From the NCBI GenBank assembly GCA_964653285.1, contig CAZZEX010000060.1, forward strand, positions 1 to 28,455: a stretch of DNA of 28,455 nucleotides, given 5' to 3'. Position 1 is the stretch's first letter; every line of letters starts with the position of its first letter. Both the position numbers and the translations under genes were made by a program. Source of the stretch: CAZZEX01 sp964653285 (GTDB lineage: Bacteria > Chloroflexota > Anaerolineae > B4-G1). Positions 13,185 to 20,129 of the stretch are shown here, one piece after another. Under the pieces are notes generated by a model. That model was not told the DNA's origin and did no database searches. It was given only the letters and a program-made list of their open reading frames with translations.

Positions 13185-13814
13185 ATGGGCTGGTTACAAC
13201 GCCTCTTCAAAGCACAGCCGGATCGGTTTATCCAGTTACTGATCCAGCAAGCCGACTGTACCGTCAAAGGCATGGAAGCACTACAGGAGTACATGGACGA
13301 TCCATGCAAGGAACGGGCCAGAGTCGTCACGCGGATGGAGAAAGAGGCCGACGAGGTGCGGCGCATCTTGATTGATGAACTGAATCGCACCTTCGTCACA
13401 CCGATTGACCGCGAGGACATCCACGCTCTCTCGCGCGCCATTGACGATATCATTGACTACGGCTACACGACGGTCGGCGAAATGGACATCCTCGAGGTGG
13501 AACCCAACGACTATCTGCGGCGCATGGCCTCCCTGCTGTGTGACGCCGCACGCGAAATCCACATGGGCGTACTGCGGCTGGCCGATCACCCCGGCGTGGC
13601 CGAGGATCACGCCGTGCGGGCCAAGGCACTGGAGAACCGCACAGAGACAGTCTACCGAGAAGCGATCGCCGAACTGTTCCATAGGCCCCAAGATATCGAG
13701 CACGTAGTAGAGATGCTTAAACTGCGCGAAATCTACCGCCACCTGAGCAACGCGGCTGACCGAGGGGACGAGGCCGCCAACGTACTTTCCGATATTGTGG
13801 TCAAGATGACCTGA
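13185..13814 (+). CDS. DUF47 family PhoU-like protein (phosphate transport accessory)
   Basis: 209 residues, predicted all-helical. KEADEVRRILIDELNRTF and TPIDREDIHALSRAIDDIIDY are the family hallmarks (the E-D and DREDI metal-binding type motifs of PhoU-like bundles). These proteins are encoded next to PiT carriers and are thought to control them. TAGGAGGGA lies directly upstream of the ATG, nine bases after the pit stop, so they form one operon. The end (LSNAADRGDEAANVLSDIVVKMT) matches the family. Confidence 0.9.
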   Translation: MGWLQRLFKAQPDRFIQLLIQQADCTVKGMEALQEYMDDPCKERARVVTRMEKEADEVRRILIDELNRTFVTPIDREDIHALSRAIDDIIDYGYTTVGEMDILEVEPNDYLRRMASLLCDAAREIHMGVLRLADHPGVAEDHAVRAKALENRTETVYREAIAELFHRPQDIEHVVEMLKLREIYRHLSNAADRGDEAANVLSDIVVKMT

Positions 13815-13827
13815 ATACGAAAGACCG

Positions 13828-15162
13828 ATGTCTGAATACGGCGAACCCCTGACCGAACGTGAGAAGGAAATCCTGCAGATGGTGGCAACCGGCGTCACCA
13901 ACCGCGAGGTCGCCTACCGGCTGAGCATCAGCACCAACACCGTCAAGGTCCATCTGCGCAACATATTCACCAAACTGGGGGCCGAATCACGCACCGAGGC
14001 GACGATAATCGCCGTGCGCGAGGGGTGGGTGGTCGTGGAGGGCGCTGGGGAAGCAACAGAAGAAACGGTAGAGACCCAGCCCCCGGTGCCGCCGGTCGCC
14101 CTGGAGCCTCCCCTTCCCTGGTTCAAGCGGGGGGCATTGATCGCCGCCCTGCTGCTCGTGGTGACCGGGATAGCCGTGACGTGGCCCCACAGCAAACCGC
14201 AGGCAGAGGCCGGGCCAGGCCTGCCACGAGTCCCAACGACGGAACAACCACCGCCGCTTGTGGCGGAGACCGGGGGATCCCCCTGGCATGAACGGGCTCA
14301 GATGCCCACCCGCCGCGCCTACCTGGCGCTCGCCGCCATCGAAGGACATATCTTCGCCATCGCCGGCCAGAGCCCAGAGGGAATCACGGCTGCGGTCGAG
14401 ATATACGACCCTGACGATGACATTTGGACTCGGGGAAGCGACAAGCCTGCCCCGGTCACATACGTCTCGGCCGCCGTGATCGGAACGGACGCGTACGTGC
14501 CAGGTGGTTGCGACGCTGAGGGTACACCGACGCGGTTGGTCGAGGTCTACGATGCCCTGACCGACTCCTGGCGCGAGGCCAGCCCGCTGCTGGAACCACG
14601 CTGTGCTTATGCGCTGGCAACGCTGGACCAAAGACTCTACCTCTTCGGAGGGTGGGACGGAGAGCAGTACGTCGCCACCGCGTACGTCTACGACCCCCAG
14701 ACAGACACCTGGGCCGAAGCAGCCCCGATGGACACAGGCCGGGGCTTCGCTGCGGCCGCTCCTCTGGAAAGCCACATCTACGTCGTGGGTGGGTACGACG
14801 GTAAGCGAGAACTGACCACGTGCGCGGTCTACGACCCGGCAGCGGAGAGGTGGGGGGAATGCACACCGCTGGCGGTGGGGCGAGGGGAACTGGGGCTGGT
14901 AACCCTCAACAGCCAACTTTACGCCATTGGTGGGGGCGGCTGGACCAGTTACCTGGGATTCAATGAGCGGTACAATCCTACCGACGGCGTCTGGAACCCC
15001 ATCGAAACACCGCTGGTAGGAAAGTGGCGTAGCCCAGGCGTAGTCGTGTTCGAGGCCACCATCTACGCTATAGGCGGCTGGAGCAGTGACTATTTAAGCA
15101 TGAACCAGGCCTACGAACCACTCCAGTTTCGCATCTTTATCCCCATGAGTCATCAGCAGTAG
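13828..15162 (+). CDS. Membrane-bound LuxR-type transcription regulator with a C-terminal Kelch beta-propeller
   Basis: 444 residues. Residues 7-66 are a LuxR/GerE helix-turn-helix (LTEREKEILQMVATGVTNREVA, then TVKVHLRNIFTKLG). A proline-rich linker leads to one membrane helix at about 102-119 (ALIAALLLVVTGIAVTW). Residues about 153-431 are Kelch repeats, five or six blades, with GG-containing strands and the spaced Tyr/Trp pairs (VEIYDPDDDIW, VEVYDALTDSW, AYVYDPQTDTW, AVYDPAAERW). There is no receiver domain. With the N-terminus inside, the propeller would face outward, suggesting a one-component sensor that binds an extracellular ligand and controls DNA from the membrane. It lies 13 bases after the DUF47 gene, so phosphate control is a guess. 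The tail, FRIFIPMS, resembles C-terminal ends of some secreted Chloroflexi proteins. Confidence 0.85.
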   Translation: MSEYGEPLTEREKEILQMVATGVTNREVAYRLSISTNTVKVHLRNIFTKLGAESRTEATIIAVREGWVVVEGAGEATEETVETQPPVPPVALEPPLPWFKRGALIAALLLVVTGIAVTWPHSKPQAEAGPGLPRVPTTEQPPPLVAETGGSPWHERAQMPTRRAYLALAAIEGHIFAIAGQSPEGITAAVEIYDPDDDIWTRGSDKPAPVTYVSAAVIGTDAYVPGGCDAEGTPTRLVEVYDALTDSWREASPLLEPRCAYALATLDQRLYLFGGWDGEQYVATAYVYDPQTDTWAEAAPMDTGRGFAAAAPLESHIYVVGGYDGKRELTTCAVYDPAAERWGECTPLAVGRGELGLVTLNSQLYAIGGGGWTSYLGFNERYNPTDGVWNPIETPLVGKWRSPGVVVFEATIYAIGGWSSDYLSMNQAYEPLQFRIFIPMSHQQ

Positions 15163-15190
15163 AGAGCTTTCTACCAACTACGATGGGCGA

Positions 15191-15238
15191 AGGTCTCCTG
15201 ACCGAGCCCAAGGACCTCCCGCCTCGGTCGGGAGACCT
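15191..15238. repeat. Inverted repeat in the 15163-15473 spacer
   Basis: Arms 15191-15206 (AGGTCTCCTGACCGAG) and 15223-15238 match at 15 of 16 positions. A smaller hairpin with exact 7-bp arms lies at 15319-15325 / 15333-15339 (CTCCGAG / CTCGGAG). The rest of this 311-base spacer shows no convincing gene. The larger stem may end transcription of the phosphate operon. Confidence 0.7.
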
Positions 15239-15418
15239 CGGCGAACAATGAGCGGCGGACGTCGACTCGTCGGTTTGAGGCAGAGCTTCGCTGGATAGTT
15301 ATTCTCCGCATGGGGCGCCTCCGAGACGGGGGCTCGGAGCAGCGGCTGAGAAGGTACTGATGTAACGAAACTGCAACTCACCTGAAACGTTCCTGAAACC
15401 CACAACCAGGCCACCTTC

Positions 15419-15427
15419 TGGTAAACT
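15419..15427 (+). promoter_or_regulatory. Possible extended -10 element for the response regulator gene
   Basis: TGG followed by TAAACT at 15422-15427, about 46 bases before the ATG at 15474. The -10 is only partly consensus and no -35 is clear. Weak evidence. Confidence 0.35.
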
Positions 15428-15473
15428 ACAGTGATAAGCAGGGCTGATTCCGCGATCTACCATCCGCAATCTT

Positions 15474-16373
15474 ATGACTACCACGCACATCCTGATCGTA
15501 GACGACGAACCAAGAGTGGCTTTCTTCCTGAGCAAGGTGCTGGAGCGCTCGGACCGGAATTACCGCGTGAGCGTCGCTCACTCTGGGGAGAAGGCGCTGG
15601 AGATGCTCAATGGCTCCTCCGTGGACCTGTTGGTCACCGACTTGCGCATGCCGGGCATCAGCGGGCTGGAACTGATACGCTGGGTGCGGGCGTTCAGTCC
15701 CCAGACGCGCACCATCCTCATCACAGCCTATGGCAACGACGAAGTTGAGGCAGAGGCCCGCCACCTGGAGGCGTATCGTTGCATCACCAAGCCATTCGCC
15801 ATCGGTGACTTCACGCGGGTAGTACAGGACACACTGCGCGACATGGCTATCAGCCGGCCCGGCCTCGTCGTCCTCTCCGACGAGTCTTTCGAAGCCATCA
15901 CCCGGCAACTGGAAAACTTGTGTAATGACGTCGGTGCGCAGTGCATCTTTCTGGCCGACATGCTGGGGCAGCGCGTGGCAGAGACGGGAGTAACCAAGGG
16001 GCTTGACACCGCCACCCTGCTTTCGCTACTGGCTGGCGGCTTCGCCGCCAGCAGCGAACTGGCCTGCCACTTCGGCAGCGGCCAGGCGGTCAACCTCAAC
16101 TTTCACGAGGGTTCACGCTACGACATCTACTCGGCCAGCGTGGACGACAATCTTTTCCTGGCCATCATTTACGACCGGCGGGTGCAGGCCAGCCGCATCG
16201 GCATCGTCTGGCTCTACACGCGGCGCGCGATTGAAGGCCTGCTCTCCACCCTCTCGACCGCTGCGGCCACCGCGCCAGCTCAATCTCTGGACACGGATTT
16301 CGGCTCTATGTCACAGCGCCGGGCCCGCCAGGCGGGCAATTTTGATCCCTATCTCACGCCAGGTGATCTTTGA
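15474..16373 (+). CDS. Response regulator receiver fused to a Roadblock/LC7 domain
   Basis: 299 residues. The receiver (5-122) has acidic pocket Asp10/Asp11, phosphorylation site Asp56 in VTDLRMPG, Thr84 and Lys106 in TKPF, so it is complete. Residues about 138-260 match the Roadblock/LC7 fold: FLADMLGQRVAETG, TLLSLLAGGFAASSELA, and a terminal VWLYTRRAIEGLLS helix. Roadblock proteins dimerise and often regulate small GTPases (MglB acts on MglA); fused to a receiver, it would be a phosphorylation-controlled switch. No GTPase and no histidine kinase is encoded nearby. The last 63 bases overlap, tail to tail, the recombinase-like gene on the other strand. The C-terminal tail (271-299) is likely disordered. 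Confidence 0.88.
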   Translation: MTTTHILIVDDEPRVAFFLSKVLERSDRNYRVSVAHSGEKALEMLNGSSVDLLVTDLRMPGISGLELIRWVRAFSPQTRTILITAYGNDEVEAEARHLEAYRCITKPFAIGDFTRVVQDTLRDMAISRPGLVVLSDESFEAITRQLENLCNDVGAQCIFLADMLGQRVAETGVTKGLDTATLLSLLAGGFAASSELACHFGSGQAVNLNFHEGSRYDIYSASVDDNLFLAIIYDRRVQASRIGIVWLYTRRAIEGLLSTLSTAAATAPAQSLDTDFGSMSQRRARQAGNFDPYLTPGDL

Positions 16374-17264
16374 AACCCCCAGTTTCTGGCGCAGTTTATC
16401 GGCTGGCATCCCCGCCCGGTAGTCGCGCACTGCGCAGGTCCAGCGCAGCATCTCAAACGAGAGGCCGCGAGGGAGTTCGGCCTGCCGCGCCACGTTGGCC
16501 AAGACGTACTCCAGGTTGCGAGCGGTACAGGAGAAGAGTGATTCCTGCGGTTGGTACCGGGCGCGGTACTCGGCCAGCACCGCCGGCCACCACATCGGCA
16601 GGCGCAGTTTGCGCTCTTTGTGGCGACGGCGGGGGTTGGCATAGCGGATCCACAACACGGGCTGGGTGGGATCGCTGAAGTCGAAGTGGTTCATCACGAT
16701 GTTCATGCACTCGCCCTTTTTGATGCCGGTGTGGAGCAGCAACGTCACCAGCAGGTAGGGGCGAGCATCCGGTTTTTCGGCGCGGCGCAGCGTCTGAGTC
16801 ACCCCCAGCACCCGCTCCACCTCGGCATCGGAGAGGACCTCGGGCAGCGGCGTCATCACTGGCTTGTGCACCACGGGGGCAGCGGGATCGTTAGGAAGCA
16901 CCTCCGCCTCGGCCAGCCAACCGAAGAAGACTTTGAGGGTGGTCACGCGCCGGGCCAGCGACTTGGGGTTACAAGGCACGCCACGCTCGTGCACCAGCCA
17001 GTGGGTGAAGTGATTGAGACGCTGGGTGGAGATGGCACCGATGGGGGTCCCCACCCCGACGAACCGGGCCAGGATGTTGAGGTCGGAGAGGAAAGCCTTG
17101 ATGGTGTTTTCGGCGAAGCCCTGCTGCTGCATGTGAACCTCGAATCCGCCCATAGCAGCACGCAGCGAGGAGTGAGCGTCCAGGCCCGGTGGAGCCACGA
17201 CTTGTGGAGACTCCTCCATGGAGACAGGGACATCCGCATCGGACAAGACCAATTGTTCAGCCAT
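16311..17264 (-). CDS. Tyrosine-recombinase-fold protein without catalytic residues
   Basis: 317 residues. Residues about 30-125 are a SAM-like core-binding domain (GFEVHMQQQGFAENTIKAFLSDL, then RRVTTLKVFFGWLAE). The catalytic-fold domain follows: LSDAEVERVL, LLLHTGIKKGE, KLRLPM, LSFEMLRWTCAV, KLGVSKITWREIG. The first catalytic Arg is Lys182, the HxxR histidine is Glu271, the second His is Trp275, and the tyrosine nucleophile position is Gly306; only Arg274 and perhaps the beta-hairpin Lys remain. It is unlikely to cut DNA but could still bind it. It has a near-consensus promoter (17303-17331), and GAGGGGGTG precedes its ATG. No att sites or other mobile genes lie close by. Confidence 0.82.
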   Translation of the reverse strand: MAEQLVLSDADVPVSMEESPQVVAPPGLDAHSSLRAAMGGFEVHMQQQGFAENTIKAFLSDLNILARFVGVGTPIGAISTQRLNHFTHWLVHERGVPCNPKSLARRVTTLKVFFGWLAEAEVLPNDPAAPVVHKPVMTPLPEVLSDAEVERVLGVTQTLRRAEKPDARPYLLVTLLLHTGIKKGECMNIVMNHFDFSDPTQPVLWIRYANPRRRHKERKLRLPMWWPAVLAEYRARYQPQESLFSCTARNLEYVLANVARQAELPRGLSFEMLRWTCAVRDYRAGMPADKLRQKLGVSKITWREIGIKIARLAGPAL

Positions 17265-17302
17265 TTCACACCCCCTCTTCGCGTAGCCGTTCGCCCCGGC
17301 CT

Positions 17303-17331
17303 ATTCTATGCTCAAGCGACGAGAATGTCAA
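17303..17331 (-). promoter_or_regulatory. Near-consensus sigma-70 promoter for the recombinase-like gene
   Basis: Reading the minus strand: TTGACA (complement of 17326-17331), a 17-base spacer, and TAGAAT (complement of 17303-17308). The -35 is perfect and the -10 differs at one base. It is the strongest promoter match noticed in the window and drives the gene starting at 17264. Confidence 0.8.
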
Positions 17332-17370
17332 ACGCAGACTGGTAATGGGAAAACGTGTAACGGCTAACGG

Positions 17371-19245
17371 CTAGGGCAGCATCAGCGCGGCTGTATAGGC
17401 CTCGACGAAGCGAGAATGGGTAGTCAGTTCGACGTACTCGACGCGGCGGGCGATTTCCTCGGCCACCCTACGGCAGTGGCGGGACACCAACACCAGTTTT
17501 GCCCCCATGCCGGCAGCGTTGCCCACCTGCACAAACCGCTCTTGGGGCAGCGGCGGGAACATCCCCACCGCCAGCGCGCTGCCCACGTCCAGGTAGGTGC
17601 CAAAAGCCCCGGCCACCACCACCCGCTCGACCTGCTCCGCTTTCAGCCCAGCCTCGCCCAGCAGCACCTCGATCCCAGCACGGATGGCCCCCTTAGCCAG
17701 TTGAACCTCGTTGATGTCCTTACGGTTGATGACTACGTCACGGGGCGCCTCTCGTTCGCCAGCCGGGACAAGCAAAAACTCGGTCTCTCTACCTGTCCCA
17801 CGGACACGGGGGTGGCTGCCCGGCTGCATGGCACCGTTCTCCCGCAGCACACCGATCTTTCGCAGTTCGGCCACCCCGTCCAGGATACCAGATCCGCAGA
17901 TGCCCACCGGAGGCGCACCATCAATCGTCTGGTACTCGACCAACTCGTCAACCAGCCGCACCCGCTCAACCGCACCCGGCGCGGCCCGCATCCCGTCGTG
18001 GATGTGGGCTCCCTCGAAGGCCGGGCCGGAGGCGCAGGAGCAACTGAGTAGCCGCCCATCCACCGCCAGGCTGATCTCCGTGTTGGTGCCGATGTCCAGG
18101 CTCACGGTGATCTCGTCGGCCTCGTGCATACGAGTTGCCAGGAGCATGGCCACGTGGTCTGCGCCGACGAAGCCAGCGATGTTGGGCAAGAGGTGCACGT
18201 TCGCGCCGGGGGCCAGATGTACCCCCCCCCTTGCTTCCCCCTTCAGGGGGGGAAGGGAACAGCCCAGTTCCCGCGCCTTGATGTCATAGGGATAAGCGAG
18301 GGCAGGCACATAAGGAGCCAGGCCCAGTTGCTCCACCGGCAACCCCAGCACCAGGTGATGCATACAGGTGTTGCCCACCAACACCACCTCGACGATTGCA
18401 GCGCTGTCGCGCCCAACTTGCGCGCACAACTCGCCGGCCAGGTCATCCAGCCCGCCGACGAGAACGCGCTGGAGTTCCCGCGCCTGGGCCTCCCCATCCA
18501 TCGCGTAGGAGATGCGGGTCATCACGTCTTCTCCATAGGCGATCTGGGGGTTCATCGTGCCGGCGGCCGCCAGCGTCTCGCCGCTCTCCAGATCCATCAG
18601 GTAGGCGGCGACTTTGGTCGTGCCGATGTCCACTGCCAGCCCCAGCGGTGCGGTGCCGGCCGGTGCGACGGCGATGACCTCGCCGTCTCGAATGACGAGG
18701 CGGACATGCCATCCATGCTCCCGCAGCAGGACGGGGAGTTGGCACAGTGCACCATGATCGAACCGCAACCTCCCGTCCCTGGAGGAGGGGGAAAGGTGAG
18801 GGTATTGCTGGTGGAGCGCTTCGCACAACCGCGTCGTATCCGCCCGCAGGTCGGTCAGGCTGGGCGGAGGCGGCGCCACATCGAAACCGCGTATAGCCGG
18901 GTCGAGTTCGACCGCCCGCTCAAGGCCCTCAATCTGTGCCCGCTGCGGGGCAGTGATGGAAGCCAGCGGAACGTCCACGCGCACGTCGCTCAGCACGCGG
19001 GCCTGGCAGGCCAGCCGGAGGCCGTCGGCCAGAGCGTCGTGCTCAGCCTCGGTGGGGGGCGTGACCTGGCCGGCGGCGACGCGCACACGGCAGGTTCCGC
19101 AGACGCCCGTGCCGCCACAGACGGCGTTCAGCCCCACACCGGCCTGGCGTGCGGCCTCCAGCAGCGTCGTACCCTGCGCGACGCGCGCCCGGCGGCCCAG
19201 GGGCTCAAAATCCACAGTGAGTTCGTCAGCAAGTTTATCAGTCAT
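17371..19245 (-). CDS. Corrinoid protein reductive activator (RACo/RamA-like, ASKHA ATPase with 2Fe-2S ferredoxin domain)
   Basis: 624 residues from ATG 19245 (AAAGGA about ten bases upstream). Residues about 10-95 are a plant-type 2Fe-2S ferredoxin, with the Cys pattern in NAVCGGTGVCGTCRVRV and LACQ. A linker precedes the ASKHA actin-like ATPase core: GLAVDIGTTKVAAYL, SLDIGTNTEISL, GICGSGILDG and VVVAGAFGTYLDV. Such proteins use ATP to drive low-potential electron transfer and restore inactive Co(II) corrinoid proteins to Co(I). Two segments look like inserts: LPPLKGEARGGV (about residues 329-340), encoded by a C-run palindrome, and HLSPSSRDG, encoded near 18771-18797. It is the last gene of the operon, 17 bases after a methionine synthase activation-like gene, which also acts on corrinoids. 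No methyltransferase is seen. Confidence 0.87.
   Translation of the reverse strand: MTDKLADELTVDFEPLGRRARVAQGTTLLEAARQAGVGLNAVCGGTGVCGTCRVRVAAGQVTPPTEAEHDALADGLRLACQARVLSDVRVDVPLASITAPQRAQIEGLERAVELDPAIRGFDVAPPPPSLTDLRADTTRLCEALHQQYPHLSPSSRDGRLRFDHGALCQLPVLLREHGWHVRLVIRDGEVIAVAPAGTAPLGLAVDIGTTKVAAYLMDLESGETLAAAGTMNPQIAYGEDVMTRISYAMDGEAQARELQRVLVGGLDDLAGELCAQVGRDSAAIVEVVLVGNTCMHHLVLGLPVEQLGLAPYVPALAYPYDIKARELGCSLPPLKGEARGGVHLAPGANVHLLPNIAGFVGADHVAMLLATRMHEADEITVSLDIGTNTEISLAVDGRLLSCSCASGPAFEGAHIHDGMRAAPGAVERVRLVDELVEYQTIDGAPPVGICGSGILDGVAELRKIGVLRENGAMQPGSHPRVRGTGRETEFLLVPAGEREAPRDVVINRKDINEVQLAKGAIRAGIEVLLGEAGLKAEQVERVVVAGAFGTYLDVGSALAVGMFPPLPQERFVQVGNAAGMGAKLVLVSRHCRRVAEEIARRVEYVELTTHSRFVEAYTAALMLP
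18221..18257. repeat. C/G-run palindrome inside the corrinoid activator gene
   Basis: CTTCCCCC (18234-18241) and GGGGGAAG (18248-18255) form an 8-bp stem, flanked by a ten-base C-run. On the coding strand it is in frame and gives LPPLKGEARGG. Long homopolymers here are also prone to sequencing error. Confidence 0.7.
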
Positions 19246-19262
19246 AGCAAGTCCTTTCGTAA

Positions 19263-19976
19263 TCACGATGTCTCATTTCGCACGCGCCAGGGGCAACGCT
19301 CGCGCTTCGAACAGAAATCACAGGTAACTGCGTCGGGCCGCATCTCCGGCCCCAATCCAATGACGAAAGATCCGGACTTGAACGGCAGCATAAGGCAACT
19401 TTCGGTCAGCCGGACACCAATCTCCCCGGCGGGAACCAAACCGAAAAGCACCCGTTGCTGCCAGATCGACCAGCCCTCCTGGCCCGGGCTGGCACGCATA
19501 CCCGAGCCCAATCCACACGCCGAGGCCTCATCGCGTATCCAGGCGACGACTATCCCGGAGACCTCACTGAGAGCGGCGATACCAGCGCCATCCCAGGCCA
19601 TTGCCTGCACGGGGTCGCCAGCGGCGAAGAGGGCATCCACCCGTTCCTCCAGCGCTGGCCCTATGGTGCACACAGCGAGGGCAACTTCCGTCGCCCCCGC
19701 CAGCGCCCGGGCCACCAGCGGCCCCTCAAAAACCGCCCCACCCTCCAGAGTCACCCGCTGGCGCTGGAAGTCGCGCACCGGCAGGATGACGTACAGCGCG
19801 GCGGGAGCAAGCAGGGCTGGCACCTCACCAAGCATGTGCTGCGCTACTGCGACAATATCCGGGCGGGCGCGATCCGGGTCAACGCCCTGGCCCCGCAGTA
19901 CCTGCGCCACGTCAAGCGAGGGTTGGAAACCGGTGACGGCAGGCATCAGCACAGGCTTGCCAGGCTCAATGCTCAT
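19263..19976 (-). CDS. Vitamin B12-dependent methionine synthase activation domain-like protein with a C-terminal cysteine cluster
   Basis: 237 residues. The C-terminal half resembles the MetH activation (AdoMet-binding) domain: MRASPGQEGWSIWQQRVLFG, then EIGVRLTESCLMLPFKSGSF. MetH activation domains remethylate oxidised cobalamin using AdoMet and an electron donor. The last residues, CDFCSKRERCPWR, have three closely spaced cysteines that could bind an Fe-S cluster or zinc and give a direct link to the electron-transfer neighbour. ATG 19976 is preferred because GGGAGGTC lies about eight bases upstream; a longer frame to 20081 is out of character. Its start overlaps the 50-residue gene's stop by 11 bases. 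Its presence beside RACo-like and Amt-like genes suggests a corrinoid-repair role. Confidence 0.82.
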   Translation of the reverse strand: MSIEPGKPVLMPAVTGFQPSLDVAQVLRGQGVDPDRARPDIVAVAQHMLGEVPALLAPAALYVILPVRDFQRQRVTLEGGAVFEGPLVARALAGATEVALAVCTIGPALEERVDALFAAGDPVQAMAWDGAGIAALSEVSGIVVAWIRDEASACGLGSGMRASPGQEGWSIWQQRVLFGLVPAGEIGVRLTESCLMLPFKSGSFVIGLGPEMRPDAVTCDFCSKRERCPWRVRNETS

Positions 19977-20118
19977 TCGCTTCGACCTCCCCTCCCTCGA
20001 CGACGGGCAGCAGGAGCAAGAAGAACGCCGCGCCGCCCCCTGCCAGTGAACGCATGTCCTCGACTTTGCCCAGGTAGTCATCTGGGGCGGCGGGCTTGTG
20101 GCGATAGACTTTTCCCAT
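19966..20118 (-). CDS. Small membrane-associated protein of unknown function (50 residues)
   Basis: Starts MGKVYRHKPAAPDDYLGKVE and contains one hydrophobic stretch, AGGGAAFFLLLLPVV (about 26-40), followed by an acidic end EGGEVEANEH. A perfect AGGAGGA (complement of 20124-20130) lies five bases before the ATG, one of the best ribosome binding sites here. It lies 11 bases after the Amt-like gene and overlaps the next gene by 11 bases, so it is well placed to be a translated operon member. No family recognised. It may anchor or modulate a partner at the membrane. The hydrophobic stretch is short for a full membrane helix. Confidence 0.65.
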   Translation of the reverse strand: MGKVYRHKPAAPDDYLGKVEDMRSLAGGGAAFFLLLLPVVEGGEVEANEH

Positions 20119-20129
20119 CGGTATCCTCC

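Noticed and set aside
14272..14283. GGGGGATCCCCC palindrome in the LuxR-Kelch gene
   Set aside because: Only 12 bases, in a low-complexity Gly/Ser linker; no evidence of insertion.
16311..17264. Recombinase-like gene as the mark of an integrated mobile element
   Set aside because: No att-like direct repeats, tRNA gene, transposase or phage genes nearby, and its catalytic residues are gone.
17357..17373. TAACGGCTAACGGCTAG direct repeat next to the corrinoid activator stop
   Set aside because: Two short units only; looks like a repeat remnant and gives no functional hint.
18124..20049. A 641-codon plus-strand frame opposite the corrinoid genes
   Set aside because: Antisense shadow; the minus-strand genes have domain motifs and ribosome binding sites.
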